Positions 27,973-35,948 are shown, counted from the first letter of the stretch. The stretch is DNA of 64,000 nucleotides from an uncultured Bacteroidota bacterium (GCA_903944895.1 CAJATL010000192.1:1-64000), one strand, 5' to 3'. The notes: generated by a model from the letters alone, not told the origin. Made by a program: numbers and translations.

Positions 27973-28584
27973 ATGAAAAAAATCGTAGCCATAGTGTTGT
28001 TGATCTTAACCTCAGTCCCGATATTTTCTCAGGAAGATTCGACAATGCGCAAAAATGAGGATATAGAAATTTTTGTCTTAGTCGAAAGTATGCCACAATT
28101 TGTCGGTGGAGAAGAAGCCTTGCAAAAGTATTTAATTACCAATGCCATCTACACAACATCAGCACTTAAAGACGGTTCATCAGGCACTGTTTATGTGACT
28201 TTTGTTATTGACGAAAATGGGAACATTGTCGAGCCAAGGATTTTGAGAGGGGTACATCATGATTTAGATAGTATTAGTTTAAGAATGATCAAAAATATGC
28301 CTCCCTGGATTCCGGCAAAACTAAGAGGAAAGCCTGTAAAATACCAGTTTAATCAGCCGGTTAAATTTACACTTAGCCAAAATCCTGGTTTAAAAACTCC
28401 CCAGCCATCGGATTACTGGGCTAAAAAAGGGAAAAAGTATTTTAATCAGAAATGCCTGGAAGAACATGATAAAAGTCAGGCCGAATGTGATTGCTGGTAC
28501 GAATTTATCCTTTGGAACTATAACAATTACCGGCTTGATGATCTTGATCTGAAAATGATATTTGAAAAACAGAAGTGCGAATAA
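27973..28584 (+). CDS. Exported TonB C-terminal-domain protein
   Basis: The 203-residue protein has a signal peptide ending FSQ (residue 20), a TonB-C domain (about 35-138; QFVGGEEALQKYL, GTVYVTFVIDENGNIVEPR, MPPWIPAKLRGKPV) and a tail of about 65 residues with four cysteines (KCLEE, ECDCWYEF, KQKCE). Normal TonB proteins have an N-terminal membrane anchor and a long Pro-rich linker; this one has neither, so it cannot span the periplasm as an energy transducer. It begins 29 bp after the fucosidase stop and may be co-transcribed. A sensor or regulatory role at outer-membrane transporters is possible but unproven. Confidence 0.85.
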   Translation: MKKIVAIVLLILTSVPIFSQEDSTMRKNEDIEIFVLVESMPQFVGGEEALQKYLITNAIYTTSALKDGSSGTVYVTFVIDENGNIVEPRILRGVHHDLDSISLRMIKNMPPWIPAKLRGKPVKYQFNQPVKFTLSQNPGLKTPQPSDYWAKKGKKYFNQKCLEEHDKSQAECDCWYEFILWNYNNYRLDDLDLKMIFEKQKCE

Positions 28585-29065
28585 TCATTATTAAAATCCC
28601 TTTTTAAAATTTCAATCAGCCTGAAAGGCTGTACCATCGTAACCTGGGGCACAGCCCCATTGCCATCAGGTAAAGCCCAAAATCTTATGATTTTCCATAA
28701 CCCAAACCTTTAGGTTTGGGATTATTGGAACCCCGCAACGCAAAGATGGCAGGGCGTTTACGCCCTTATTGCCCGTAGAGCGATCTTTGTCGATTGAAGG
28801 TCGTAAACGACCTGACACAAAAAACTCTCCATCTCATTTTACCCAGGGCTGAAGCCCTGGGCTAAGGATTCTTTTCCAAATCAAACAATGATATCATTTC
28901 TTAACTTGACGGCAATGGGGAATAGAAATCCAAAAAGACATCAGGCTGTAAGCCTGAAACAAAATATTGTGGATTTATTAAATGAGAAACAAAAAAGCCA
29001 ACGGGATTTATTCTATGACAACACAATTGTTACCGTTTATATAAATGAGTCAGGAAGTCTGAAAC
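28585..29065. other. Intergenic region holding a hairpin cluster
   Basis: The 481-bp gap between the convergent TonB-C gene and PKD-domain gene contains at least eight short palindromes (next entry) and, at its right end, a short open frame with a TonB-C-like phrase (VTVYINESGSLKP) that may be a gene remnant. No intact gene or standard terminator was seen. Confidence 0.6.
28617..28957. repeat. Cluster of eight short palindromic hairpins
   Basis: In order: CAGCC-tgaaa-GGCTG (28617-28631), TGGGGC-aca-GCCCCA (28645-28659), AAAATC-ttat-GATTTT (28679-28694), CCCAAACC-ttta-GGTTTGGG (28701-28720), AGGGCG-ttta-CGCCCT (28751-28766, nested in CAAAGAT...ATCTTTG, 28741-28789), AGGTCG-taaa-CGACCT (28798-28813), CCCAGGGC-tgaa-GCCCTGGG (28842-28861) and TCAGGCT-gta-AGCCTGA (28941-28957). 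Stems are 5-8 bp and perfect, with loops of 3-5 A/T-rich bases. Multi-hairpin intergenic elements of this look are frequent in environmental Bacteroidota; their function is not known to me. Confidence 0.85.
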
Positions 29066-30277
29066 CTACCTTTCAACCACAATCTTCCTTGTAATTACAT
29101 TCTCCGATGAAACCAAACTCAGGATAAAAGTTCCCGCACTAAGCTGGCTGACATCAATGGCTGCCAGGTTTCCTGAAACATTTGCAAAACCTACAATCCT
29201 GCCCGTTAAATCGGTCAACCTGATTTCCAAATCTTTTTCGGGCTGTTGTAAAAATGCAATATTTAAAATCGAAGACGCCGGATTGGGATAAACAAGCATA
29301 TTTTCGCTGATGAGTTGGTTTTCAATACCCAAACTACTGCACATCACCGGAAAAATGGCATGATCGATATCGAGCGCCCAACTGTTTTGCTCATCAGAAT
29401 AAGGGAACCAATCGCCGGTATTTTGCTGCTCCCAACCGTTGCCAACGGGCACCACACCATTTTCGTTGGTAAACAAAACAAGGGTATCTCCAACAATCTG
29501 AGGCAATTCTACCCCAAGAAAGAAAGGTCCGTTAACAATTACTGGCGGGTCAAAAACAATAACCGTCGATTGCGAAAAATCAACATGTTCAACGAGCTCT
29601 GATATATTTAACTCAACACTATCCAACACTGTTCCCGGAGCATTGAAAGAACCATCGTTATCCCAGACTTTAAACTTAATTCCAATATCATTTGTAAGCA
29701 GCCGCTTTGCAATCGCAAAATCAAAAATGCCGGCCACAAGCTGACTTCCTGCCTCGTAATCATAAAAATAACTTGCTTTGGCAATGTCTCCGTAACTGTT
29801 ATTCCCGGAAACATAGCCCGAATTTTCACCTATTATCGTGTAATAGGTGTAATCGCCGGTAAACGGGTAACTCACGGTATCACACAATCCTGACGAAAGC
29901 ACCGTGATGTAATCAGTCCTGGTTTTTATGTTGCTTCCCGAAGCATCCGAAACCGTAAGCTTAACGGTGTAAATTCCCGGTTGCTCGTAAATATGAAGCG
30001 GATGTTGCTGGGCGCTGGTGCCGCCATCTCCAAAATTCCAGTTCCACAAATTTGGCGCACCTGTCGAAATATCTTTAAACTGAACTTTTAATGGAGCTTG
30101 CCCGAATATGGTAAAGGCAATAAAACCGGCATTTGGGGTGAGCAATTCGTTGCTATTCCCGGCGGCATTCGCTTTTACGCTGGTATTATTTGTCATTAAA
30201 AGGTCGCCTGATCGTTGCGCTTGCGCGGAAATCAATAAAAAACTTAAGAAAACAAGAAGCAAATGTTTCAATTTCAT
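29066..30277 (-). CDS. Secreted PKD-domain protein with T9SS sorting tail
   Basis: The 403-residue protein has a signal peptide (LLLVFLSFLLISAQAQ), one PKD domain (about 52-127; VQFKDISTGAPNLWNWNFGDGG, YEQPGIYTVKLTVSD), a jelly-roll-like middle region (about 135-310) and a T9SS type A domain (about 325-403; LVYPNPASSILNI, LSAGTFILSL, TRKIVVER). It is probably exported to the surface by T9SS; no catalytic motif was recognised. It is divergently transcribed from the BNR gene at 30441. A TAATTTTG -7-like box lies at 30297-30304. Confidence 0.88.
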   Translation of the reverse strand: MKLKHLLLVFLSFLLISAQAQRSGDLLMTNNTSVKANAAGNSNELLTPNAGFIAFTIFGQAPLKVQFKDISTGAPNLWNWNFGDGGTSAQQHPLHIYEQPGIYTVKLTVSDASGSNIKTRTDYITVLSSGLCDTVSYPFTGDYTYYTIIGENSGYVSGNNSYGDIAKASYFYDYEAGSQLVAGIFDFAIAKRLLTNDIGIKFKVWDNDGSFNAPGTVLDSVELNISELVEHVDFSQSTVIVFDPPVIVNGPFFLGVELPQIVGDTLVLFTNENGVVPVGNGWEQQNTGDWFPYSDEQNSWALDIDHAIFPVMCSSLGIENQLISENMLVYPNPASSILNIAFLQQPEKDLEIRLTDLTGRIVGFANVSGNLAAIDVSQLSAGTFILSLVSSENVITRKIVVER

Positions 30278-30385
30278 GTTACCGGATTTTAGGCCGCAAA
30301 ATTAAAACATATTAATGACCAGCCGGGCCATTATTCAAATTTATTAAAAATAAGCGTTGGAATTTTTTATTATCAACCGGTTAAC

Positions 30386-30393
30386 TATTTTTG
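30386..30393 (+). promoter_or_regulatory. Possible -7 box of the BNR gene
   Basis: TATTTTTG fits TAnnTTTG, with TTTT 19 bp upstream in place of TTTG. It lies after the earliest in-frame ATG (30357), which supports the later start at 30441. Confidence 0.45.
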
Positions 30394-30440
30394 ACGCTTA
30401 CAAATTTGTTCGAATCTTAACATTCATAATCTTATTAATC

Positions 30441-33400
30441 ATGGAGCAAAAAACTTCAAAATGCATGACAAGCAAAACTAATGGAATCAGAAATCTGGGG
30501 TTGTTTATGATTTCGGTACTGATGATTTTCACATCTTTACATGCCGAAGGGAAAAAAGAAAAGAGTGACAAGGCTAAATCCGATACGCTCAAATCATCCG
30601 CTTTTTCAGGATTAAAATGGCGAAGCATCGGACCGGCCTTTACTTCGGGACGAATTGCCGATTTCGCCGTTAACCCGTTAAACCACAGCGAGTATTACGT
30701 AGCTGTGGCTTCAGGCCATGTTTGGAAAACCACAAACAACGGCACCACTTTCAAACCTGTATTCGATAATTACGGGGCTTACGCGATGGGTGTAATCGTT
30801 ATCGATCCTTCAAATCCAAATGTGGTTTGGCTTGGCACCGGCGAAAATAACCATCAGCGGGCCTTAGGTTATGGAAATGGCGTTTACAAATCAGAAGACG
30901 GTGGAAATTCCTGGACAAACATGGGATTAAAAGAATCGCGCCAGATCGGCAAAATCCTGATCCATCCAACAAATTCAAATATTGTTTATGTCGCTGCCGA
31001 AGGCTCAGTCTGGGGTCCAGGTGGCGATCGCGGACTTTACAAAACCACTGATGGTGGTAAAACCTGGAAAAAAGTTCTCGAAATCAGCGTAAATACAGGT
31101 GTAAACGACATGGTGATGGATCCCCGCGACCCGAACACGATTTATGCAACATCCGAACAAAGGCGGCGCAGGATTTTTACCAAAATCGGCGGAGGTCCCG
31201 AATCGGCAGTTTACAAAACCACCGATGGTGGCGAAACCTGGAATAAAATTATGAAAGGCCTTCCCGGTGTTGACATTGGCGGCATGGGACTCGCTATTTC
31301 ACCGGCCGATCCCGAAAAACTTTACCTGATCATGGAAGCAGCCGATGATAAAAGCGGCTTTTTCAGATCGACCAACCGTGGAGCTTCCTGGGAAAAAATG
31401 AGCGATTATTCAGCTTATGGTCAGTATTACAACGAAATTTACTGTGACCCTAAAAATCCCGATAAAATTTATTCGATGGAAACGGTTTCGCAGGTTTCGG
31501 TTGATGGCGGGAAAACTTGGAAATCCATTGGCAATAATGCCCGCCATGTGGATGATCATGCTTTCTGGATTGACCCGGAAGACACTGATCACTTTATGAT
31601 TGGAGGAGATGGTGGAGTTTATGAAACCTTTGACACCGGAAAAACCTACATTTTTAAAAGCAATTTACCGGTTACGCAGTTTTATCGCGTAAATGTTGAT
31701 GATACGTATCCTTTTTACTGGGTTTACGGTGGCACCCAGGATAACAACAGTTTTGGCGGACCTTCCCAAAATATTAAATCCAGCGGTGTTACCAGCGACG
31801 AATGGGTTGTCACCCTTGGCGGTGATGGCTTCTGGCAGGCCATCGAACCCGGAAATCCAAACATAGCTTACTCGGCGTATCAGTATGGAAATATTTACCG
31901 CTTCGATAAAAAATCAGGCGAAAGCATCGAAATCAAACCTCAGCCACGAAAAGGAGAACTTACCTACCGCTGGAACTGGGACGCACCTTTTATTTTAAGC
32001 CCGCATTCAAAAACCCGCCTTTATCTTGCTGCAAACAAGCTTTTCAGAAGTGATGACCGTGGCAATAGCTGGGAAGTTATCAGCGAAGACCTTACCAGGA
32101 ATGAAGATCGCAACCAGTTTAAAGTTATGGATAAATACTGGCCATCCGACGCTGTTGCAAAAGATGTTTCAACGTCACAATGGGGGACCATTGTTTCACT
32201 GGCTGAATCTCCTGTAAAAGAGGGATTAATTTATGTTGGTACAGATGATGGATTAATTCAGGTGAGCGGGGATGATGGCAAAAACTGGCAGAAAAATGCA
32301 AACTTCCCGGGTGTTCCTGAATTTACCTATGTCAGCGACATTTGCCCTTCAAGATTTGATGAAAACGTGGTCTATGCATCTTTTGATAACATCCAGAGCG
32401 ACGATTTCAAACCCTATCTTCTAAAAAGTTCTGATAAAGGAAATTCCTGGATGTCAATAGTTGGAAATCTTCCTGACAAGGAAACAATTCATACCATTAT
32501 TCAGGATCCGGTAAATGCTGATCTGCTTTTTGTAGGCACGGAATTCAGTGTTTTCTTCACCGTCGATGGTGGTAAAATCTGGACCAAGCTTAGCTCAGGA
32601 ATTCCGGATATTTCGGTAAGAGACCTCGTCATTCAGGAACGCGAAAACGACCTGGTGGCTGCAACTTTTGGCCGTGGTTTTTATATTATCGACGACTACT
32701 CTGCACTTCGGGCAGTCAACGCTTCGACACTTGACACCTCGAAAGCTATCATTTTTCCAATTCAGGACGCTTTAATGTATGTCCAGGATGGCGGACGATA
32801 CGGGCAGGGCTCAACAGTTTTTGCTGCACCAAACCCTGAATTTGGCGCTGCCTTCACTTACTATTTAAAGGAAGTCCCACAAACAAAAAAACAGGAACGG
32901 TTGAAAAAGGAAAAAGAACTATTCAAAAATGGCGATCCCATTCCGCAGCCCACCCGTGAACAACTTCTTGCCGAGGAAAATGAAATTGATCCGATATTAA
33001 TCTTTACAATAAGCGATCAAAATGGCGGCATTGTTAGAAAACTCTATGAAAAACCGTCTGAAGGCATCTGCCGGACAACATGGAATTTAAGATATCAGGG
33101 TAAAAATCCGGTGCGGCTTCAGAAAGACGAATTTGATCCAGGAAATTCAGGTAACGATGGAATGTATGCCTTACCAGGAATTTACAGTTTAGCGCTGGAA
33201 CTTGACCACAATGGTTCGATCATTCCGCTTGCCGGGCCGGTATCGTTTGTTGCAAAACCTCTCGAAAACACCACTCTTCCGGCAACTGATCGCCAGGAAC
33301 TTGTCAACTATCAGAATAAAGTCGCCGAATTAGCCAGAACAATGCAGGGCACCGGGAATTTCATTGAAGAATTGATGAAAACCACCGAACATATCAGGCA

Positions 33401-33767
33401 GGCTTTGCACAACACGCCAGGTGCACCTCAGGAATTGTCGCAAAAAGCACGAAAAATCAGTGAAGATCTTAAAGAAATCGAATTCATTTTTAATGGGACT
33501 CCTGCAAAAGCAAGTTCCGAAGAAGTACCACCTGAACAAGTTCCTCTAAATCAACGCATGAATTCGATTGCTTACTCTCACTGGGGTTCAACTTCAGCAC
33601 CAACACAAACCCAATTGAAGGATTACGATATTCTTATGGAAAAATTCCCGCCAGTCCTCGAAAAAATTAAGTTGATCAACACACAGATTAAGGAAATCGA
33701 AGCTGAAATGGAGAATTATGATGCACCGTGGACACCGGGAAGAATACCTGAACTGAAGAAAAATTAA
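30441..33767 (+). CDS. Exported BNR/sortilin-type beta-propeller protein
   Basis: The 1,108-residue protein (from ATG 30441) is rich in BNR/Asp-box repeats: SEDGGNSW, TTDGGKTW, TTDGGETW, STNRGASW, SVDGGKTW, SDDRGNSW, GDDGKNW, SSDKGNSW. These form one or two large propellers of the VPS10/sortilin type, followed by a C-terminal region of about 300 residues with coiled-coil-like helices (about 990-1100). The leader (NLGLFMISVLMIFTSLHAEG) is signal-like; a further in-frame ATG at 30465 is also possible. There is no T9SS tail, so it probably stays in the periplasm. Proteins of this type are widespread in Bacteroidota and often misnamed glycosyl hydrolases; no catalytic site is claimed. A long hairpin follows. 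Confidence 0.88.
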   Translation: MEQKTSKCMTSKTNGIRNLGLFMISVLMIFTSLHAEGKKEKSDKAKSDTLKSSAFSGLKWRSIGPAFTSGRIADFAVNPLNHSEYYVAVASGHVWKTTNNGTTFKPVFDNYGAYAMGVIVIDPSNPNVVWLGTGENNHQRALGYGNGVYKSEDGGNSWTNMGLKESRQIGKILIHPTNSNIVYVAAEGSVWGPGGDRGLYKTTDGGKTWKKVLEISVNTGVNDMVMDPRDPNTIYATSEQRRRRIFTKIGGGPESAVYKTTDGGETWNKIMKGLPGVDIGGMGLAISPADPEKLYLIMEAADDKSGFFRSTNRGASWEKMSDYSAYGQYYNEIYCDPKNPDKIYSMETVSQVSVDGGKTWKSIGNNARHVDDHAFWIDPEDTDHFMIGGDGGVYETFDTGKTYIFKSNLPVTQFYRVNVDDTYPFYWVYGGTQDNNSFGGPSQNIKSSGVTSDEWVVTLGGDGFWQAIEPGNPNIAYSAYQYGNIYRFDKKSGESIEIKPQPRKGELTYRWNWDAPFILSPHSKTRLYLAANKLFRSDDRGNSWEVISEDLTRNEDRNQFKVMDKYWPSDAVAKDVSTSQWGTIVSLAESPVKEGLIYVGTDDGLIQVSGDDGKNWQKNANFPGVPEFTYVSDICPSRFDENVVYASFDNIQSDDFKPYLLKSSDKGNSWMSIVGNLPDKETIHTIIQDPVNADLLFVGTEFSVFFTVDGGKIWTKLSSGIPDISVRDLVIQERENDLVAATFGRGFYIIDDYSALRAVNASTLDTSKAIIFPIQDALMYVQDGGRYGQGSTVFAAPNPEFGAAFTYYLKEVPQTKKQERLKKEKELFKNGDPIPQPTREQLLAEENEIDPILIFTISDQNGGIVRKLYEKPSEGICRTTWNLRYQGKNPVRLQKDEFDPGNSGNDGMYALPGIYSLALELDHNGSIIPLAGPVSFVAKPLENTTLPATDRQELVNYQNKVAELARTMQGTGNFIEELMKTTEHIRQALHNTPGAPQELSQKARKISEDLKEIEFIFNGTPAKASSEEVPPEQVPLNQRMNSIAYSHWGSTSAPTQTQLKDYDILMEKFPPVLEKIKLINTQIKEIEAEMENYDAPWTPGRIPELKKN

Positions 33768-33788
33768 GAAATATATTTTTTACTTGCC

Positions 33789-33829
33789 ATCATAAAGGGC
33801 TTTTTCGGCTTGAAAAAGCCCTTTATGAT
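33789..33829 (+). terminator. 18-bp perfect hairpin after the BNR gene
   Basis: ATCATAAAGGGCTTTTTC and its exact complement flank a 5-nt loop (GGCTT). It lies 22 bp after the stop and is a strong terminator candidate, though the U-run after the stem is missing, so a role in 3'-end protection is also possible. Confidence 0.7.
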
Positions 33830-33880
33830 TAACCTTCCGGCATAATAAACATATTTAAATAAAAGAAACTCATTAAATGA

Positions 33881-33911
33881 TTTGGCGAACAAAAAGATTA
33901 TTCTACCTTTG
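33881..33911 (+). promoter_or_regulatory. Promoter of rpsU
   Basis: TTTG (33881-33884), exactly 19 bp, then TACCTTTG (33904-33911): a full match to the Bacteroidota housekeeping sigma consensus. Predicted leader is about 55-60 nt. Confidence 0.85.
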
Positions 33912-33961
33912 CAGCCCAAAATTGAATTAAAATTATTTATCAATAGTAAAAGATTTAAAAT

Positions 33962-33967
33962 AAGGAG
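33962..33967 (+). promoter_or_regulatory. Shine-Dalgarno of rpsU
   Basis: AAGGAG lies 7 nt before the rpsU ATG. In Flavobacterium johnsoniae bS21 helps hide the anti-SD of 16S rRNA and rpsU is under SD-dependent feedback, so this site is probably regulatory. Confidence 0.75.
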
Positions 33968-33974
33968 TTAACCA

Positions 33975-34169
33975 ATGATCATTGTTCCCGTAAAAGAAGG
34001 CGAAAGCATCGACAGAGCATTAAAAAAATACAAAAGAAAATTCGAAAAAACCGGTGTTGTAAAAGAACTAAGGGAAAGACAAAAATACACCAAGCCATCA
34101 GTTACAAAGCGTGAAGCGAGGCTGAAGGCGATCTATATTCAACAATTAAGAGACCAAGAAGAGATCTGA
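33975..34169 (+). CDS. rpsU: 30S ribosomal protein S21
   Basis: This 64-residue basic protein (MIIVPVKEGESIDRALKKYK, then a helix rich in Arg/Lys to QEEI) is bS21, which sits on the 30S platform next to the 3' end of 16S rRNA. In Bacteroidota it takes part in sequestering the anti-SD sequence. It has its own consensus promoter and a rare good SD. The gene is followed by xerC (104 bp) and hpf, a common Bacteroidota order. Length is normal for the phylum. Confidence 0.96.
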   Translation: MIIVPVKEGESIDRALKKYKRKFEKTGVVKELRERQKYTKPSVTKREARLKAIYIQQLRDQEEI

Positions 34170-34213
34170 TATTCAATTTCTTACTAATTTTCTCTAATTT
34201 AAATAGGTGATTT

Positions 34214-34245
34214 GTTGTTTCGTGATAAAATTAGTTTTATCTTTG
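34214..34245 (+). promoter_or_regulatory. Promoter of xerC-hpf
   Basis: TATCTTTG (34238-34245) is a good -7 box, with GTTG (34214-34217) 20 bp upstream as a -33 element. The GTG start of xerC lies 28 bp further on. Confidence 0.65.
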
Positions 34246-34273
34246 AAACATTAGATCACTTATTTTTTTTATT

Positions 34274-35164
34274 GTGACGGATCGTTTCATCAACCACATC
34301 AAATACGCTCGAAGGCTATCAGCCAACACACTTAAGGCCTATCAAAACGACTTATCTCAGTTTTGTAGCTATCTGATCATTAATTATGATATTCAGGATG
34401 TTGCACAGGCAAATCATCAGAATATCAGGTCGTGGCTGGTTTATCTTATCGATAATTCGATTTCACCAAAAAGCATTAACAGGAAAATTACGACGCTGAA
34501 ATCGTTTTACAAATACCTGCTCAGAGAAAACGTTATTCAGGAGAATCCAATGTTAAAAGTGATTTCGCCAAAATCACCAAAGTTGTTACCTTCGTTTATC
34601 AAAGAAACCGACATGGATCAACTAAACGCAAGCATTGACTTTGGTACAGATTTTACAGGAATCAGGGATAAACTTATTCTCGAAACATTCTATTCAACTG
34701 GGATCAGGTTATCGGAACTGATCAATTTAAAAATCCAGGATGTTGAGTTATCCAACAGAACCATTAAAGTACTTGGCAAACGATCAAAAGAAAGGATTGT
34801 ACCAATTACTCCCTCACTATCATTGTCGATTAATCAATATCTCAAAATGCGCCGGTTAATCATTACTGAAAATGAGCTGGAGGATAGTCCAAACCTCTTT
34901 ATTACCAAAACCGGAAAACAAACATACCCGAAACTTGTTTATCGAATTGTTACTAAATATTTAGCCTATGTATCAAAAAACCCAAAGAAAAATCCCCATA
35001 CGTTGAGGCATAGTTTTGCCACCAGTATGCTAAATCATGGTGCCGACCTCAACGCTGTTAAAGAAATTTTAGGGCACTCAAGTTTAGCAGCAACACAAAT
35101 TTACACTCACAACACAATTGAAAAGTTAAAAAAAATCTACAAACAAGCTCATCCAAGAGCCTAA
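34274..35164 (+). CDS. xerC: Tyrosine recombinase XerC/XerD family
   Basis: The 296-residue protein has a SAM-like N-terminal core-binding domain (about 1-90) and a tyrosine recombinase catalytic domain with R145 (STGIRLSEL), H242-x2-R245 (HTLRHSFATSML), H268 (LGHSSLAATQIY) and nucleophile Y277. It is the size of chromosomal Xer enzymes that resolve dimers at dif during division. The start is GTG, since no ATG fits the conserved N-terminus. Its fixed place between rpsU and hpf, with no mobile-element signs, argues for the housekeeping enzyme and not a phage integrase. XerC against XerD cannot be told from sequence alone. Confidence 0.9.
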   Translation: MTDRFINHIKYARRLSANTLKAYQNDLSQFCSYLIINYDIQDVAQANHQNIRSWLVYLIDNSISPKSINRKITTLKSFYKYLLRENVIQENPMLKVISPKSPKLLPSFIKETDMDQLNASIDFGTDFTGIRDKLILETFYSTGIRLSELINLKIQDVELSNRTIKVLGKRSKERIVPITPSLSLSINQYLKMRRLIITENELEDSPNLFITKTGKQTYPKLVYRIVTKYLAYVSKNPKKNPHTLRHSFATSMLNHGADLNAVKEILGHSSLAATQIYTHNTIEKLKKIYKQAHPRA

Positions 35165-35168
35165 AATC

Positions 35169-35174
35169 AGGAGG
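35169..35174 (+). promoter_or_regulatory. Strong SD of hpf
   Basis: AGGAGG is followed by 7 nt and ATG. It starts 5 nt after the xerC stop, so hpf has efficient independent initiation in an otherwise SD-poor genome. Confidence 0.75.
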
Positions 35175-35181
35175 ACACATT

Positions 35182-35481
35182 ATGCAAATCGAGATTCGTT
35201 CAATTCATTTTAAAGCAGACAAGAAATTAGAAGACTTTATTAAGGAAAAACTTGAGAAACTTACACAGTTCTACGATGGAGTAATAGGCACTGAAGTTTC
35301 ACTCAAACTATCCAATACAGAGACTTCTGATAACAAAATCACCGAAATCCGAATGAATGTAAGAGGAAACGACCTCTATGCCAAGAAACAAAGTAAAACG
35401 TTTGAAGAATCTACAGATGAAGCTGTTGAAGCACTCCGGCGTCAACTTATCAAGTACAAGGAAAAAGTACGAAAAATCTAA
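35182..35481 (+). CDS. hpf: Ribosome hibernation-promoting factor, short form
   Basis: The 99-residue protein has the HPF/RaiA fold signature (MQIEIRSIHFKADKKLEDFI, LEKLTQFYDGVIGTEVSLKL, TFEESTDEAVEALRRQLIKYKEK). It binds the decoding region of the 30S and promotes dormant ribosomes in slow growth. The C-terminal dimerisation domain of long HPF is absent. It is 17 bp after xerC. Its strong SD could let it be made when bS21-deficient ribosomes expose the anti-SD; this is inference. Confidence 0.95.
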   Translation: MQIEIRSIHFKADKKLEDFIKEKLEKLTQFYDGVIGTEVSLKLSNTETSDNKITEIRMNVRGNDLYAKKQSKTFEESTDEAVEALRRQLIKYKEKVRKI

Positions 35482-35505
35482 TATTACTTAATTTTTAAAA
35501 AAAGT

Positions 35506-35536
35506 TTTGGTAATTAAAATAACTATTCTACTTTTG
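35506..35536 (+). promoter_or_regulatory. Promoter of the tRNA-tuf operon
   Basis: TTTG (35506-35509), 19 bp, TACTTTTG (35529-35536): full consensus. The hpf terminator begins immediately at 35537, so the start site falls inside the terminator stem. Confidence 0.8.
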
Positions 35537-35571
35537 CAGTCCTTTTCGAAAAAAAAAGGACTGTTTTTTTT
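35537..35571 (+). terminator. Intrinsic terminator of hpf, overlapping the tRNA start site
   Basis: CAGTCCTTTT pairs with AAAAGGACTG around a 6-7 nt loop, followed by nine T. It ends transcripts from hpf. A transcript starting near 35540-35543 would lack part of the left arm and so should escape termination. Confidence 0.85.
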
Positions 35572-35609
35572 GGATCACCAAAACAAGTTCATTAATTTAT
35601 TGATTTCAG

Positions 35610-35682
35610 GCCGATGTAGCTCAGTTGGTAGAGCAGCTGATTTGTAATCAGCCGGTCGGCGGTTCGAGTCCGTCCATCGGCT
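35610..35682 (+). tRNA. tRNA-Thr (TGT)
   Basis: The acceptor stem GCCGATG/CATCGGC, D-arm GCTCAGTTGGTAGAGC, anticodon loop TTTGTAA (anticodon TGT) and T-arm with GGTTCGAGTC form a complete cloverleaf. CCA is not encoded. First of four tRNAs in front of tuf. Confidence 0.96.
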
Positions 35683-35711
35683 CTTAACGTTTTAAAAAAT
35701 TCATTTAATCT

Positions 35712-35793
35712 GGGGGGATACCAGAGCGGTCAAATGGGGTAGACTGTAAATCTATTGGCTAAGCCTTCGGAGGTTCGAATCCTCCTCCCCCCA
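35712..35793 (+). tRNA. tRNA-Tyr (GTA)
   Basis: The acceptor stem is GGGGGGA/TCCCCCC and the anticodon loop CTGTAAA gives anticodon GTA. A long variable arm (TTGGCTAAGCCTTCGG), usual for bacterial tRNA-Tyr, and T-arm AGGTTCGAATCCT are present. CCA is not encoded. Confidence 0.96.
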
Positions 35794-35864
35794 CAAGTTC
35801 ATTTTTTTAGAACGTTTGTGAGCAGGATTTTTATTTAAAAATCTATTGAGTGATTTTACAAAAA

Positions 35865-35940
35865 GCGGAAGTAGCTCATTTGGTAGAGCGATAGCCTTCC
35901 AAGCTATAGGTGGCGGGTTCGAGCCCCGTCTTCCGCTCCA
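35865..35940 (+). tRNA. tRNA-Gly (TCC)
   Basis: The acceptor stem is GCGGAAG/CTTCCGC, the anticodon loop CTTCCAA (anticodon TCC), and the T-arm CGGGTTCGAGCCCCG. The bases after the discriminator (35938-35940) are CCA, the only encoded CCA among the five tRNAs here. Confidence 0.96.
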
Positions 35941-35948
35941 ACTAAGAT

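Noticed and set aside
28888-29094. Plus-strand 68-codon frame as a real gene
   Set aside because: It overlaps a hairpin of the cluster and the end of the PKD-domain gene; at most its 3' part is a gene remnant.
30357-30440. Upstream start for the BNR protein at 30357
   Set aside because: It precedes the candidate -7 box and gives an unlikely double hydrophobic leader; 30441 fits better.
34274-35164. XerC gene as a phage or island integrase
   Set aside because: It lies in the conserved rpsU-xerC-hpf order, with no att sites, phage genes or composition change nearby, despite the tRNA genes downstream.
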